From Salegentibacter maritimus (lineage in GTDB: Bacteria > Bacteroidota > Bacteroidia > Flavobacteriales > Flavobacteriaceae), in the NCBI RefSeq assembly GCF_016236915.1, contig NZ_JAEHOK010000024.1, positions 1-49,813 on the forward strand: 49,813 nt of DNA, written 5' to 3'. The position numbers and the translations under genes are program-made. Of the stretch, positions 9,015-18,244 are shown piece by piece; positions within the stretch are counted from its first letter, which is position 1; every line of letters starts with the position of its first letter. The notes beneath the pieces were generated by a model that was not told where the DNA came from, ran no database searches, and saw only the letters and a list, made by a program, of their open reading frames with translations.

Positions 9015-10142
9015 TTGAATTCCCCAAAAATAGTACATATAGCCCTGGGAAGCAATGTGGGCAACCGCTTTGAGCTTCTGCAAAATGCACTGCATACAAT
9101 ATATTTAGAAATTGGCGAGATAAATAAGGTTTCTAAGGTTTATGAAACTCCTGCCTGGGGTTTTAGTGGAAATGCTTTTTTGAATGCCTGTATTACCGTT
9201 TCTACAAGATTTTCGGCTGAAGAGGTACTTCGCAAGTTGTTAAAGATAGAGGCCGATGCTGGCCGGGTACGTTCTGATGCTAAGACTTACCAAAACCGAA
9301 GCCTGGACCTGGATATTCTACTTTTTGAAAATGAAGTTTTAGAAACCAAAGATTTAGTGCTGCCGCACCCATCTATGCAAAACAGGAAGTTTGTTCTGCT
9401 GCCACTTGTCGATATCGCCGCTGATGAAATTCATCCTGTTTTTAAAGTTTCTATAGGAAAACTCTTGCAAGAAGTACAGGATAATTCGCAAATAAGTGCG
9501 ATTTCTGAAAAACTTGAAATCCCCAAAAATAGTTTTCATTTAAATAAACTTAATTATATCGCCGTAGAAGGTAATATTGGAGCCGGGAAAACCAGTTTTT
9601 CGACTATGGTTTCTGAAGATTTTAATGCCAAACTTATATTAGAAAGATTTAAAGACAACCCGTTCCTTCCAAAATTTTATGAAAATAAAGAGCGGTATGC
9701 GTTTCCTTTAGAAATGTCTTTTTTAGCCGATAGATACCAGCAGCTCTCCGATGATTTGGCGCAGTACGATCTTTTTAAAGATTTTGTGATATCAGATTAT
9801 GATGTTTTTAAGTCGCTTATTTTTGCTAAAATCACCTTGCATGAAGATGAATATGCCCTGTACTACAAGCTTTTTCATTTAATGTACAAAGAACTGGTAA
9901 AACCAGACTTGTATATTTACCTCTATCAAAACACCGATAGGTTACTCGAGAATATCAAGGTTCGAGGTCGCGATTATGAGCAAAATATCCAGCCCGATTA
10001 TTTAGTGGAAATTAATAAAAGCTATCTGAATTTTATAAAAACCCAAACCAATATGAAGGTGCAGATTATAGATATTTCAGGGAAAGATTTTGTAAATAAC
10101 CGTGCCGATTATCTTTCTATTTTAGAAGAGATAAAAGCTTAA
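9015..10142 (+). CDS. folK: Bifunctional HPPK (FolK) - deoxynucleoside kinase
   Basis: The N-terminal half carries the 6-hydroxymethyl-7,8-dihydropterin pyrophosphokinase signature: HIALGSNVGNR, then RSLDLDILLFEN and LPHPSMQNRKFVLLPL. It transfers pyrophosphate to the pterin in folate synthesis. The C-terminal half is a P-loop deoxynucleoside kinase: IAVEGNIGAGKTSF (Walker A), the ERF lid-type motif, DRYQQ, and RGRDYEQNI. This fusion is a recognised arrangement in Bacteroidota. I prefer the TTG at 9015 (MNSPKIVHIALGSN); a GTG at 8946 adds 23 residues that do not resemble the family and run into the divergent yhhQ upstream region. The gene converges on the SpoU methyltransferase with an 11-base gap. 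Confidence 0.88.
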   Translation: MNSPKIVHIALGSNVGNRFELLQNALHTIYLEIGEINKVSKVYETPAWGFSGNAFLNACITVSTRFSAEEVLRKLLKIEADAGRVRSDAKTYQNRSLDLDILLFENEVLETKDLVLPHPSMQNRKFVLLPLVDIAADEIHPVFKVSIGKLLQEVQDNSQISAISEKLEIPKNSFHLNKLNYIAVEGNIGAGKTSFSTMVSEDFNAKLILERFKDNPFLPKFYENKERYAFPLEMSFLADRYQQLSDDLAQYDLFKDFVISDYDVFKSLIFAKITLHEDEYALYYKLFHLMYKELVKPDLYIYLYQNTDRLLENIKVRGRDYEQNIQPDYLVEINKSYLNFIKTQTNMKVQIIDISGKDFVNNRADYLSILEEIKA

Positions 10143-10153
10143 TTGAAATAATA

Positions 10154-10720
10154 CTAGTGGGCCATATAGGCTTGCTCCCTGTTATCTTGTGAGATTTTAG
10201 AAAATAAATCCCAAAGCACAACACCTACACTTACCGAGATATTTAAAGAATGCTTGGTGCCAAGTTGTGGAATTTCAATAATTCCATCACTGGCCGAAAC
10301 TACCTTTTGCTGTACACCTTTTACTTCGTTACCAAAAATAACTGCTAACTTTTCACCGGCCTGGGCTTTAAAATTGTTTAGCAATACCGAGCCTTCAGCT
10401 TGTTCAATAGCAAAAACTTTGGTCTGTTCTTTTTGTAGTTTTTCCACAACCTCTAGCGTATCTTCAATATATTCCCAGGCAACCGTATCGGTGGCACCCA
10501 AAGCGGTTTTTTGAATGTCTTTATGCGGTGGTTTTGCAGTAATTCCGCACAGGTAGATTTTCTCGATTAAAAAAGCATCGGCACTTCTAAAAACCGAACC
10601 AATATTGTTTAAACTTCTAATATTGTCTAGCACCACAATAATAGGGGTTTTCTTAGCCTCTTTAAATTCTGAGACAGATTTACGATCTAATTCGCTGTTT
10701 TTTAACTTTCGATTTTCCAT
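10154..10720 (-). CDS. TrmH/SpoU-family RNA 2'-O-methyltransferase
   Basis: A start at 10720 gives MENRKLKNSELDRKS and a 188-residue protein with all three SpoU knot motifs: VLDNIRSLNNIGSVFRSADAF (motif 1, split across the AdoMet-binding region), VIFGNEVKGV (motif 2) and IPQLGTKHSLNISVSVGVVLWD (motif 3). The trefoil-knot fold methylates 2'-OH of tRNA or rRNA; the exact nucleotide is not determinable. The frame stays open to 10789, but the 23 extra residues are basic and atypical. Confidence 0.85.
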   Translation of the reverse strand: MENRKLKNSELDRKSVSEFKEAKKTPIIVVLDNIRSLNNIGSVFRSADAFLIEKIYLCGITAKPPHKDIQKTALGATDTVAWEYIEDTLEVVEKLQKEQTKVFAIEQAEGSVLLNNFKAQAGEKLAVIFGNEVKGVQQKVVSASDGIIEIPQLGTKHSLNISVSVGVVLWDLFSKISQDNREQAYMAH

Positions 10721-10861
10721 AGCACAAAAATAGGTTTTCCATCTTTTCTTCGGAAGACTTTTTACGATGCTTTTAATTGGCACCGCCAAAGGGTGTAATC
10801 CCCCGAGGTAGATTACTTAAATTTTTAAAAATTACACTTAACTTGCAAAGAAAAATTCTCC

Positions 10862-12694
10862 TTGCCAAGACCCAAAAAATCATTAGAAGCCAATAAAGTT
10901 TCGTTTAAGGGAAGTTTCGACTCCCTAAAATTTGTTCCCCGGTTTTTTAAAGAAATCAGGAAGGTGAATCCGTGGCTTTTTTATGCTAATCTATTGTCGA
11001 GAACTGTAAATGCTGTACTTCCGGTAATTATCCTTATTGTGGGAAAATTGATTATCGATGAGGTGGTTTTACAAATTTCTGCTGAAACCAAAGACCTGGA
11101 AAGACTGTGGTGGTTGGTAGCCGCTGAATTTGGATTGGCTATTTTGTCTGATCTAATGAGTAGGGCCATTAGCTTAACCGATGCGCTTCTTGGCGATCAA
11201 TATTCAATAGATACTTCGGTTCGTATCATTAAAAAAACTTCAGAATTAAATTTAGATCAATTAGAAGACGCTGAATTCTATGATAAATTAGAACGTGCCC
11301 GCCAACAAACTACGGGTAGGGTTGGGCTAATGTCTAATATTCTTACCCAGGCCGAAGATTTGGTGGTGATCTTTACCTTACTTGCCGGGGTAGTAGCTTT
11401 TGAGCCCTGGCTTATTATATTATTGGTAGTTTCGGTAGTTCCTACAATAATTAATGAAATTAAATTTAGCGGCACCAGTTATTCCCTGGCGCGAAGCTGG
11501 ACACAGGAGCGTCGCGAACTCGATTATTTGCGTTATGCCGGTGCCAGCGATGTCACCGCGAAAGAGGTGAAGCTCTTTGGCCTTTCTAATTACCTGGCAG
11601 ACCGATTTAAAAATCTTTCTGATACTTATTATTTAATGAGTAAGAAACTTGCGAAACAGCGTGCCGGCTGGGGCTCGCTATTTAATGTGATAGGTACGGG
11701 AGCTTATTACGGTGCTTATCTCTTGATTGTTTTTAGAACCGTAGCAGGAATCTTTAGCCTGGGCGATCTTACGTTTCTTTCCGGGTCTTTTAACAGGTTG
11801 AGGTCTAAATTACAGGGGTTTTTCACCCGTTTTACGGCTATTACTGAAAGCGCACTTTATCTTCAGGATTATTTTGAATTCCTGGATCTGAAATATTCCG
11901 AAGAATTGGAAAAAGAAAAATTATCCCTTCCGAAGAAAATAAAAAAAGGCTTCGAGTTTAAAAACGTAGGCTTTAAATATCCGAAATCTGAAGCCTGGGT
12001 GGTGCGCAATATAAACTTTGAATTAAAAGCTGGCGAAAAGCTGGCCTTTGTAGGCGAAAATGGTGCTGGAAAAACCACGCTTATCAAATTATTACTTCGG
12101 TTTTATGAACCTACAGAAGGGGAAATTCTACTAGATGGCATCCCTGTAACACAATATAATCAAACCCAATATCAGCAATACTTCGGAGTGATTTTTCAGG
12201 ATTTTGTAAAGTTTGAGCTTACGCTTCGGGAAAATATTGCCATGGGTGAAATTGAAGAAATTCAAAACCAGGAAAGAATAGACAGTGCCGCCGAGAAGAG
12301 TTTGGCCAATGAGGTGATCTCCGATTTGCCTAGAGGCTACGACCAGCAGTTGGGTAAACGCTTTAAGCAGGGAAAGGATCTTTCGGGAGGGCAGTGGCAA
12401 AAAATAGCAATTGCACGTGCTTATATGAAAGATGCTGAGGTCTTAATTTTAGACGAACCCACTTCGGCCTTAGATGCAAGGGCCGAAACTGAAGCTTTTG
12501 ACCGGTTTATTAAATTAACCGAAGGAAAAACTGCGGTTATTATTTCGCACCGCTTTAGTACGGTAAGAATTGCCGATAGAATTATGGTCTTAAAGAATGG
12601 TGCGGTATTGGAAATTGGAACCCACAGAGAACTTATGGAAAACGATAAACTTTATGCCGAATTGTTCAATTTACAGGCGCAGGGATATCAATAA
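10862..12694 (+). CDS. ABC transporter, fused permease and ATPase (exporter type)
   Basis: This is a half-transporter of 610 residues. Residues ~35-320 hold six hydrophobic segments of a type 1 ABC exporter permease. The nucleotide-binding domain follows: Walker A GENGAGKTT near 399, signature LSGGQWQKIAIARAY near 507, Walker B VLILDEPTSALD near 528 and H-loop ISHRFSTVRIADR near 560. It probably works as a homodimer in the inner membrane. The start is a TTG at 10862 and no in-frame ATG lies nearby. Substrate unknown. A large coupling segment before the ATPase (YLRYAGASDVTAKEVKLFGL) is typical of lipid or peptide exporters. Confidence 0.9.
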   Translation: MPRPKKSLEANKVSFKGSFDSLKFVPRFFKEIRKVNPWLFYANLLSRTVNAVLPVIILIVGKLIIDEVVLQISAETKDLERLWWLVAAEFGLAILSDLMSRAISLTDALLGDQYSIDTSVRIIKKTSELNLDQLEDAEFYDKLERARQQTTGRVGLMSNILTQAEDLVVIFTLLAGVVAFEPWLIILLVVSVVPTIINEIKFSGTSYSLARSWTQERRELDYLRYAGASDVTAKEVKLFGLSNYLADRFKNLSDTYYLMSKKLAKQRAGWGSLFNVIGTGAYYGAYLLIVFRTVAGIFSLGDLTFLSGSFNRLRSKLQGFFTRFTAITESALYLQDYFEFLDLKYSEELEKEKLSLPKKIKKGFEFKNVGFKYPKSEAWVVRNINFELKAGEKLAFVGENGAGKTTLIKLLLRFYEPTEGEILLDGIPVTQYNQTQYQQYFGVIFQDFVKFELTLRENIAMGEIEEIQNQERIDSAAEKSLANEVISDLPRGYDQQLGKRFKQGKDLSGGQWQKIAIARAYMKDAEVLILDEPTSALDARAETEAFDRFIKLTEGKTAVIISHRFSTVRIADRIMVLKNGAVLEIGTHRELMENDKLYAELFNLQAQGYQ

Positions 12695-12780
12695 AGTTAA
12701 TTTCACTGTACTTTAATTTTTATTAAAAAAAAATCTAACTTAGTACCTAGCCTCAAATTCAAATCTCTAAAAAAGAAAAA

Positions 12781-13230
12781 ATGGGGCAATCACTATCGCA
12801 GATGTATATCCATCTGGTTTTTGGAACTAAATTCAGATATCCTTATATCAATGAAAATGTATCGGATTCTTTGCACGCTTACATCGCTGGCATATTAAAG
12901 AATTTGGAAAGTCCGGCGTTAAAGATCAATTCTGTGCCAGATCATATTCATATTCTCTTTCGGCTTTCTAAAAATTATTCACTGGCAAAAGTGGTTGAAG
13001 AGGTGAAGAAACAATCTTCAAAATGGATGAAGGAGCAGGGAGTTACAGGTTTTACCTGGCAAGGTGGTTATGGTGCGTTTTCGATAAGTAGTTACAAAGT
13101 TGAAATTGTAAAGAATTATATAATAAGACAACAAGAACATCATAAAATTGTGAGTTATAAAGATGAAGTCGAGAAGTTTATAAAAGATTATAAACTAAAC
13201 AATTATGATACGAAGTATTTTTGGAGATAA
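12781..13230 (+). CDS. IS200/IS605-like Y1 transposase, probable RAYT
   Basis: This 149-residue single-domain HUH transposase has the metal-binding pair in DHIHIL (near residue 60) and the catalytic tyrosine in KNYIIRQQEHH near residue 118. The start MGQSLSQMYIHLVFGTK is typical for the family. No tnpB or iscB partner lies next to it. Instead, four short palindromes occur within 240 bases downstream, which suggests the REP-associated tyrosine transposase type rather than a classical insertion sequence. It sits between housekeeping genes and is the only mobile gene in the first 17 kb. Confidence 0.85.
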   Translation: MGQSLSQMYIHLVFGTKFRYPYINENVSDSLHAYIAGILKNLESPALKINSVPDHIHILFRLSKNYSLAKVVEEVKKQSSKWMKEQGVTGFTWQGGYGAFSISSYKVEIVKNYIIRQQEHHKIVSYKDEVEKFIKDYKLNNYDTKYFWR

Positions 13231-13243
13231 GTAGCGAGGTGTT

Positions 13244-13467
13244 TCAGGCCTTCAGCCTGAGGATTTATGTGGTTGAGATGTGAGTTGCGTGTAGCGGCTA
13301 TTTCTCAAGAAGCGAAGCTACTCGTTGTGCTGTGTAAGGCCTGCAGCCTTACTTTTAGTTATGCTGCTCTAAATAAACTATATGTTAGTAGTTTTAGAAA
13401 AGCCTGAAAGGCTAATACACTTTAACCATACACGCCGTCTCGGTTACATCTCAGCCTGAAGGGCTGA
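13244..13467. repeat. Four REP-like palindromes next to the Y1 transposase
   Basis: Four hairpins share a GGC/GCC stem and a 5-base loop: TCAGGC-CTTCA-GCCTGA (13244-13260), GTAAGGC-CTGCA-GCCTTAC (13334-13352), AGCC-TGAAA-GGCT (13401-13413) and TCAGCC-TGAAG-GGCTGA (13451-13467). The first two have CTNCA loops; the last two have TGAAR loops, the reverse complement type, so the group forms an inverted pair of pairs. The last hairpin ends 17 bases before the start codon of the ModF-like gene. Confidence 0.7.
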
Positions 13468-13484
13468 AACAGAAAAGTATATAC

Positions 13485-14732
13485 ATGAAAATTAAACACT
13501 ACGGCATACCTGGAACTGATGTTTCATTGAAAGGAAGATGGATGCAAGAACTTTTAATAGGCAATGCTCCGGCCGAATTACAGGAACTGCAAGGAAAAAA
13601 AGGATTACTCTTTTCGAAAGTAGTTTTAGATAAATTTATTGAAGAAGATGCTAAACACGGAAATTCTGTTTTAGTTACGTGTGAGAATCGTTCGTTGAGG
13701 ACTTTTTCCAGTGGTGAAAAGCGAAAAGCTTTACTGAATTATTTATTGTTGCAAGAACCAGATTTTCTGGTTTTGGACAATGCATTTGATAGTTTAGATA
13801 AAACCTCAGTTAAGGCGTTAAGATCAAGCCTGGAAAGAGTTTCAGTTGAAACCGCTATAATACAATTATTCAATAGGCAGGAAGATTTATTGCCATTTAT
13901 ATGTTCAATTTTAAGAGTGGAGAACCAAGATATCACAAATTTAATGTCTGTTTCTGAATTCCTGGAAGCCCGGGGCCAAACAGCGTTTTCAGCTATATCA
14001 ACAATTCCACCGGCACCCAATGTTTTTTCTGAAATTCCGGAGGTTTTAGTAAAAATGAATGAGGTTTCTGTTTCGTATAAGGAAAAACCTATTTTAAAAA
14101 ATATTAACTGGGAAATTAAGAAAGCTGACTTTTGGCAACTTATTGGGCCCAATGGATCTGGAAAAACCACCTTGCTTTCTATGATTTATGGTGATAATCC
14201 AAAGGCTTATGGTGTAGATTTATATCTTTTTGGTAGTAAAAAAGGTAGCGGCGAAAGTGTGTGGGAAATAAAGAAAAAAATCGGTTATTTCTCGCCTTCC
14301 CTTACCGAGCTTTTTACCCGAAGGAACAGCGTTCTGGAAATGTTAATTTCAGGGTTGCGAGATAGCATAGGCCTGTATCAAAAACCCAGCGATAAAGAAG
14401 TTAGAACTGCAAAAGCCTGGATAAAGGTATTGGGAATAGAATCATTCTCCGGCGCTATTTTTACCGGTTTATCTGAACTTCAGCAAAGAATTGTTTTAAT
14501 TGGGCGGGCTATGATTAAGCATCCGGCCTTGCTTATTTTAGATGAGCCCACCAATGCGCTAGACGATAAGAGTGCCCTGGAAATTATATCGCTTATTAAA
14601 CTGATTGCTCGAGAAAGTGAAACTGCAATAATTTTTGTTTCACATAGGAAAGAAAAGGGCCTGGAGCCAAAAAAGATTTATCAATTAATTCCCACAGAAA
14701 ATGGATCGATTGGGGAAATACTACCGGCATAA
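13485..14732 (+). CDS. ModF-like tandem ATP-binding cassette protein
   Basis: Two nucleotide-binding domains and no membrane segments. The first (residues ~1-165) lacks a recognisable Walker A but keeps a signature TFSSGEKRKALLNYLL and a Walker B-like FLVLDNAFDSLD. The second has Walker A GPNGSGKTT near 220 and Walker B LLILDEPTNALD, but its signature is degenerate (LSELQQR). Each composite site would therefore pair motifs from different halves. E. coli ModF is an uncharacterised protein of the same layout, with some members linked to DNA repair. It precedes mutS on the same strand, about 90 bases away. The ATG at 13485 follows a REP-like hairpin. Confidence 0.8.
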   Translation: MKIKHYGIPGTDVSLKGRWMQELLIGNAPAELQELQGKKGLLFSKVVLDKFIEEDAKHGNSVLVTCENRSLRTFSSGEKRKALLNYLLLQEPDFLVLDNAFDSLDKTSVKALRSSLERVSVETAIIQLFNRQEDLLPFICSILRVENQDITNLMSVSEFLEARGQTAFSAISTIPPAPNVFSEIPEVLVKMNEVSVSYKEKPILKNINWEIKKADFWQLIGPNGSGKTTLLSMIYGDNPKAYGVDLYLFGSKKGSGESVWEIKKKIGYFSPSLTELFTRRNSVLEMLISGLRDSIGLYQKPSDKEVRTAKAWIKVLGIESFSGAIFTGLSELQQRIVLIGRAMIKHPALLILDEPTNALDDKSALEIISLIKLIARESETAIIFVSHRKEKGLEPKKIYQLIPTENGSIGEILPA

Positions 14733-14821
14733 TTGTGGAAAAAAATAAATAACTTATATGGGATATTTTCCTTTGAAAAAGTGGGATTCTGTACTTTAGC
14801 AAGAAATTAAAATTAAGCATT

Positions 14822-17449
14822 TTGGCAGCAAAAAAACCTCAGAAAGTTACCCCATTGATGAAGCAATACAATGCTATAAAGGCAAAGTATCCAGATGCCT
14901 TATTATTATTTAGGGTGGGCGATTTCTATGAGACTTTTGGTGAAGATGCGGTAAAAGCCGCCAGAATCCTTAATATTATTTGCACCAATAGGAATAATGG
15001 TGGCGAGCGCACCGAGCTGGCCGGGTTTCCCCATCATTCTTTAAATACCTATTTACCAAAACTGGTAAAGGCCGGGGAGCGGGTAGCAATTTGCGACCAG
15101 CTGGAAGACCCTAAAATGACCAAGAAAATAGTGAAACGCGGGGTGACCGAGTTGGTGACCCCGGGTGTGGCTTTAAGCGATGAGGTGCTTCAGAGTAAAT
15201 CAAATAATTTTTTATGCGCCATTCACTTCGGAAAGAAAATCTTTGGAGTTTCGTTTTTAGATGTTTCCACCGGCGAGTTTCTCACTGCACAGGGCAATTC
15301 AGAATATATAGATAAATTACTTCAGAATTTTAGCCCTAGTGAGGTCTTGATTCCGAAGAAAAACAAGAAAGATTTTGCGCAAATTTTTGGGGAAGACTTT
15401 CATACGTTCTACCTCGAAGATTGGATTTTTAAACAGGATTTTGCTTACGAGACCTTAAACGGGCATTTTCAAACAAAATCTTTAAAAGGTTTTGGGGTAG
15501 AGCACCTGGAAGAAGGCATTATTGCCTCGGGGGCTATTTTGCATTACCTGGCCGAAACCCAGCATCGCAAACTGCAGCATATTACCGCCATAAATCGTAT
15601 TGCCGAAGAGGAATATGTTTGGATGGACCGCTTCACTATTAGAAACCTGGAACTATACCATTCTACTGCTGCCAATGCCGTAACCCTGTTGGATGTTATT
15701 GACAAAACAATCTCGCCAATGGGTGGTAGGTTGTTAAAACGTTGGCTTGCCCTTCCTTTAAAGAATGCCGATAAAGTGAAAAAACGCCATGAAGTGGTAG
15801 GATTTTTACTTGAAAATCCTTTGGTATTGGAAGAGATTCAGCAAAACATTAAAAAAATAAGCGACCTGGAGCGGTTAATTTCTAAGGTTGCTACGGGAAA
15901 AGTGACCCCGCGGGAGGTACTTCAGCTTAATCATTCATTACAGGCAATTATTCCTATTAAGGAATTAGCCCTAAAAAGCAAAAATGAAGCGATAAAAATA
16001 ATTGGCGATAATTTGCATGCCTGTGAGGTGCTTCGGGGCAAAATTACCGAAAGTTTGCACGAAGATGCGCCGGTAAATATTTTAAAAGGAAATTGTATAG
16101 CCGAAGGTTTTTCGGAAGAATTGGATGAATTGCGAAAAATAGCTTTTTCGGGTAAAGATTACCTGGATAATATGCTGAAGCGCGAAACCGAAACCACCGG
16201 GATTTCTTCGCTTAAAATAGGTAGTAATAATGTTTATGGGTTTTATATTGAAGTGCGCAACACCCATAAAGATAAAGTTCCCGAAAACTGGATTAGAAAA
16301 CAAACCCTGGTGAATGCCGAGCGGTATATCACTGAAGAATTAAAGGAATATGAAGCCAAGATTTTAGGGGCAGAGGAGAAGATACTGCAGTTGGAGCAGC
16401 AGCTTTTTAGCAAGCTGGTAACTTGGATGAACGATTATATTCAACCGGTACAACAAAACGCCCAACTTATTGCTCAATTAGACTGTTTGTGTTCTTTTGC
16501 TGAACAGGCCAAAGCCGAAAATTATTGTAAGCCTGAGATTGAGGAAAATCACGATCTAAATATTGAGGAAGGCAGGCACCCGGTTATTGAAAAGCAATTG
16601 CCAATAGGAGAAGCTTATGTAACCAACAATGTTGTTTTAGATCGGGAAAACCAGCAGGTGATTATGATTACCGGCCCTAACATGAGTGGTAAGTCGGCGA
16701 TATTGAGGCAAACCGCGCTTATTGTATTAATGGCGCAAATGGGAAGTTTTGTACCGGCAAAAGCTGCTAATATTGGCCTGGTAGATAAGATTTTTACCCG
16801 GGTTGGGGCCAGCGATAATATTTCTATGGGCGAGTCTACTTTTATGGTAGAAATGAACGAGACTGCCAGTATCTTGAATAATATTTCAGACAGGAGTTTG
16901 GTGCTTCTAGACGAGATTGGCCGTGGGACCAGTACCTACGATGGTATTTCTATTGCCTGGGCTATAAGTGAATATTTACATGAACACCCTGCCAAACCTA
17001 AAACTCTTTTCGCAACGCATTATCATGAACTCAATGAAATGTGCGATACTTTTGAGCGGATCAAGAATTTTAATGTTTCGGTAAAAGAACTAAAAGACAA
17101 TGTGCTTTTCCTTAGAAAGCTGGTACCTGGAGGTAGTGAGCATAGTTTTGGGATTCACGTGGCCAAAATGGCCGGAATGCCGCAACAGGTATTGCACCGA
17201 GCCAATAAAATTTTAAAAAAGCTTGAAAAGTCACATAAAATGGAAGACTCAGGGGAGCTTTTAAAGAAATCGGCCGAAGAAGAGATGCAGCTAAGTTTTT
17301 TTAATCTAGATGATCCTATTCTGCAAGAATTAAAAGAAGAGGTTTTACATATAGATATAGATACACTTACACCGGTAGAGGCTTTAATGAAGTTAAACGA
17401 GATTAAAAGAACCCTTGTAGGTAAAGAAAAGTCTAAAGAGAAGGCTTAG
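14822..17449 (+). CDS. mutS: DNA mismatch repair protein MutS
   Basis: 875 residues with the complete MutS layout. The mismatch-binding N-terminus carries the [14 protein letters not shown] wedge motif (the Phe-x-Glu, here as FYE, contacts the mispair). The lever and clamp regions follow. The ATPase has Walker [14 protein letters not shown] near residue 618, [12 protein letters not shown] near 697 and [11 protein letters not shown]. It recognises mispairs and small loops and recruits MutL. The start is a TTG at 14822 ([16 protein letters not shown]), preceded by a near-consensus promoter (TTTG, then TACTTTAG at about 14795). Confidence 0.97.
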   Translation: MAAKKPQKVTPLMKQYNAIKAKYPDALLLFRVGDFYETFGEDAVKAARILNIICTNRNNGGERTELAGFPHHSLNTYLPKLVKAGERVAICDQLEDPKMTKKIVKRGVTELVTPGVALSDEVLQSKSNNFLCAIHFGKKIFGVSFLDVSTGEFLTAQGNSEYIDKLLQNFSPSEVLIPKKNKKDFAQIFGEDFHTFYLEDWIFKQDFAYETLNGHFQTKSLKGFGVEHLEEGIIASGAILHYLAETQHRKLQHITAINRIAEEEYVWMDRFTIRNLELYHSTAANAVTLLDVIDKTISPMGGRLLKRWLALPLKNADKVKKRHEVVGFLLENPLVLEEIQQNIKKISDLERLISKVATGKVTPREVLQLNHSLQAIIPIKELALKSKNEAIKIIGDNLHACEVLRGKITESLHEDAPVNILKGNCIAEGFSEELDELRKIAFSGKDYLDNMLKRETETTGISSLKIGSNNVYGFYIEVRNTHKDKVPENWIRKQTLVNAERYITEELKEYEAKILGAEEKILQLEQQLFSKLVTWMNDYIQPVQQNAQLIAQLDCLCSFAEQAKAENYCKPEIEENHDLNIEEGRHPVIEKQLPIGEAYVTNNVVLDRENQQVIMITGPNMSGKSAILRQTALIVLMAQMGSFVPAKAANIGLVDKIFTRVGASDNISMGESTFMVEMNETASILNNISDRSLVLLDEIGRGTSTYDGISIAWAISEYLHEHPAKPKTLFATHYHELNEMCDTFERIKNFNVSVKELKDNVLFLRKLVPGGSEHSFGIHVAKMAGMPQQVLHRANKILKKLEKSHKMEDSGELLKKSAEEEMQLSFFNLDDPILQELKEEVLHIDIDTLTPVEALMKLNEIKRTLVGKEKSKEKA

Positions 17450-17604
17450 ATGGTTTTCTGTTGGCGGTTGTGGGGTTTTTAGTAAAAAATAGTGAGGAAG
17501 AGTATTAAGTATTGGTAAACAATGAGTTGTAAATTTTCAATTTAGGCTATGAATTACTGAAGGAATTTTTTCTTTAAGTTTTTCTTTATTTTTTTAAAAA
17601 AGCC

Positions 17605-17634
17605 TTTGACATTATAAGATTTATATTAAATTTG
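17605..17634 (+). promoter_or_regulatory. Bacteroidota-type promoter for the tRNA pair
   Basis: A -33 box TTTG (17605-17608) is followed after 18 bases by TAAATTTG (17627-17634), an exact match to the TAnnTTTG -7 box of the Bacteroidota primary sigma factor. It lies about 54 bases before tRNA-Gly. Confidence 0.75.
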
Positions 17635-17687
17635 CATCCGCAATACGCTATTGCAGCCACTAAAAATGTGGAAGTTCTTTTAAACAC

Positions 17688-17760
17688 GCGAAAATAGCTC
17701 AGTTGGTAGAGCGCCACCTTGCCAAGGTGGAGGTCGCGGGTTCGAATCCCGTTTTTCGCT
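17688..17760 (+). tRNA. tRNA-Gly (anticodon GCC)
   Basis: A 73-base cloverleaf. The acceptor GCGAAAA pairs with TTTTCGC, the anticodon stem CCACC/GGTGG encloses TTGCCAA (GCC at 17721-17723), and the T arm reads GCGGGTTCGAATCCCG. The terminal CCA is not encoded. Confidence 0.96.
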
Positions 17761-17777
17761 CATATAAAATATACCAC

Positions 17778-17862
17778 GCTCGGGTGGTGGAATTGGTAGA
17801 CACGTTGGACTTAAAATCCAATGGCCATTATGGCCGTACGGGTTCAAGTCCCGTCCCGAGTA
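17778..17862 (+). tRNA. tRNA-Leu (anticodon TAA)
   Basis: An 85-base class II tRNA. The acceptor GCTCGGG pairs with CCCGAGT (a G-T first pair), the anticodon stem TTGGA/TCCAA encloses CTTAAAA with anticodon TAA, and the long variable arm TGGCCATTATGGCC is typical of Leu. The T arm reads ACGGGTTCAAGTCCCGT. No encoded CCA. The defence island starts directly downstream, so this gene is a plausible integration site. Confidence 0.96.
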
Positions 17863-17866
17863 CTTA

Positions 17867-17903
17867 AAGCCTTGTTAATCGACTGATTTTCAAGGCTTTT
17901 TTG
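17867..17903 (+). terminator. Terminator of the tRNA transcript
   Basis: AAGCCTTG (17867-17874) pairs with CAAGGCTT (17891-17898), followed by a T-rich tail (TTTTTTG). It begins 5 bases after tRNA-Leu. Confidence 0.8.
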
Positions 17904-18244
17904 TTTTTAGATATTAGATTTGTACGCTGAATTGTACGCAAAATGTTAAAAAATATCAGATTCACTATTTTAACATTCTTCTGTAAGATTTTTCCGATCT
18001 TATTATTGAATCACACTAACATAATTTGCTTTATATTTCTACTTACAAAAACTCACAAATAACATTAGATAACATCACATTACAACAAATAGTGAAAAAT
18101 AACATTAAATATTATGACTCCTCGGGAATCTATTTTATAAAGGCTAAATTTTAAAAAGATAGGAAGTAATCTACCTCTTTTTGGGAACTTAAATTCTTGT
18201 TGTCAATTGGTTTCTAAGGCCTGTTTATTCATTTTCTGAAGATC
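17904..18244. other. Gene-free AT-rich junction behind tRNA-Leu with direct and inverted repeats
   Basis: I see no gene in these ~340 bases. Two direct copies of TTGTACGC (17920-17927 and 17932-17939) sit with 12-base spacing. A perfect inverted repeat follows: AATGTTAAAA (17942-17951) and TTTTAACATT (17968-17977), 16 bases apart. Further on, the word ATAACATTA recurs near 18058 and 18099. Such short repeats beside a tRNA 3' end resemble integrase arm sites, but no integrase gene lies in the window, so this is only a possibility. Confidence 0.4.

Noticed and set aside
13485-14000. ModF-like protein truncated by the neighbouring transposase
   Set aside because: The first ATPase domain lacks a Walker A, but the N-terminus up to the signature motif looks continuous and the total length is normal, so degeneracy is more likely than truncation.
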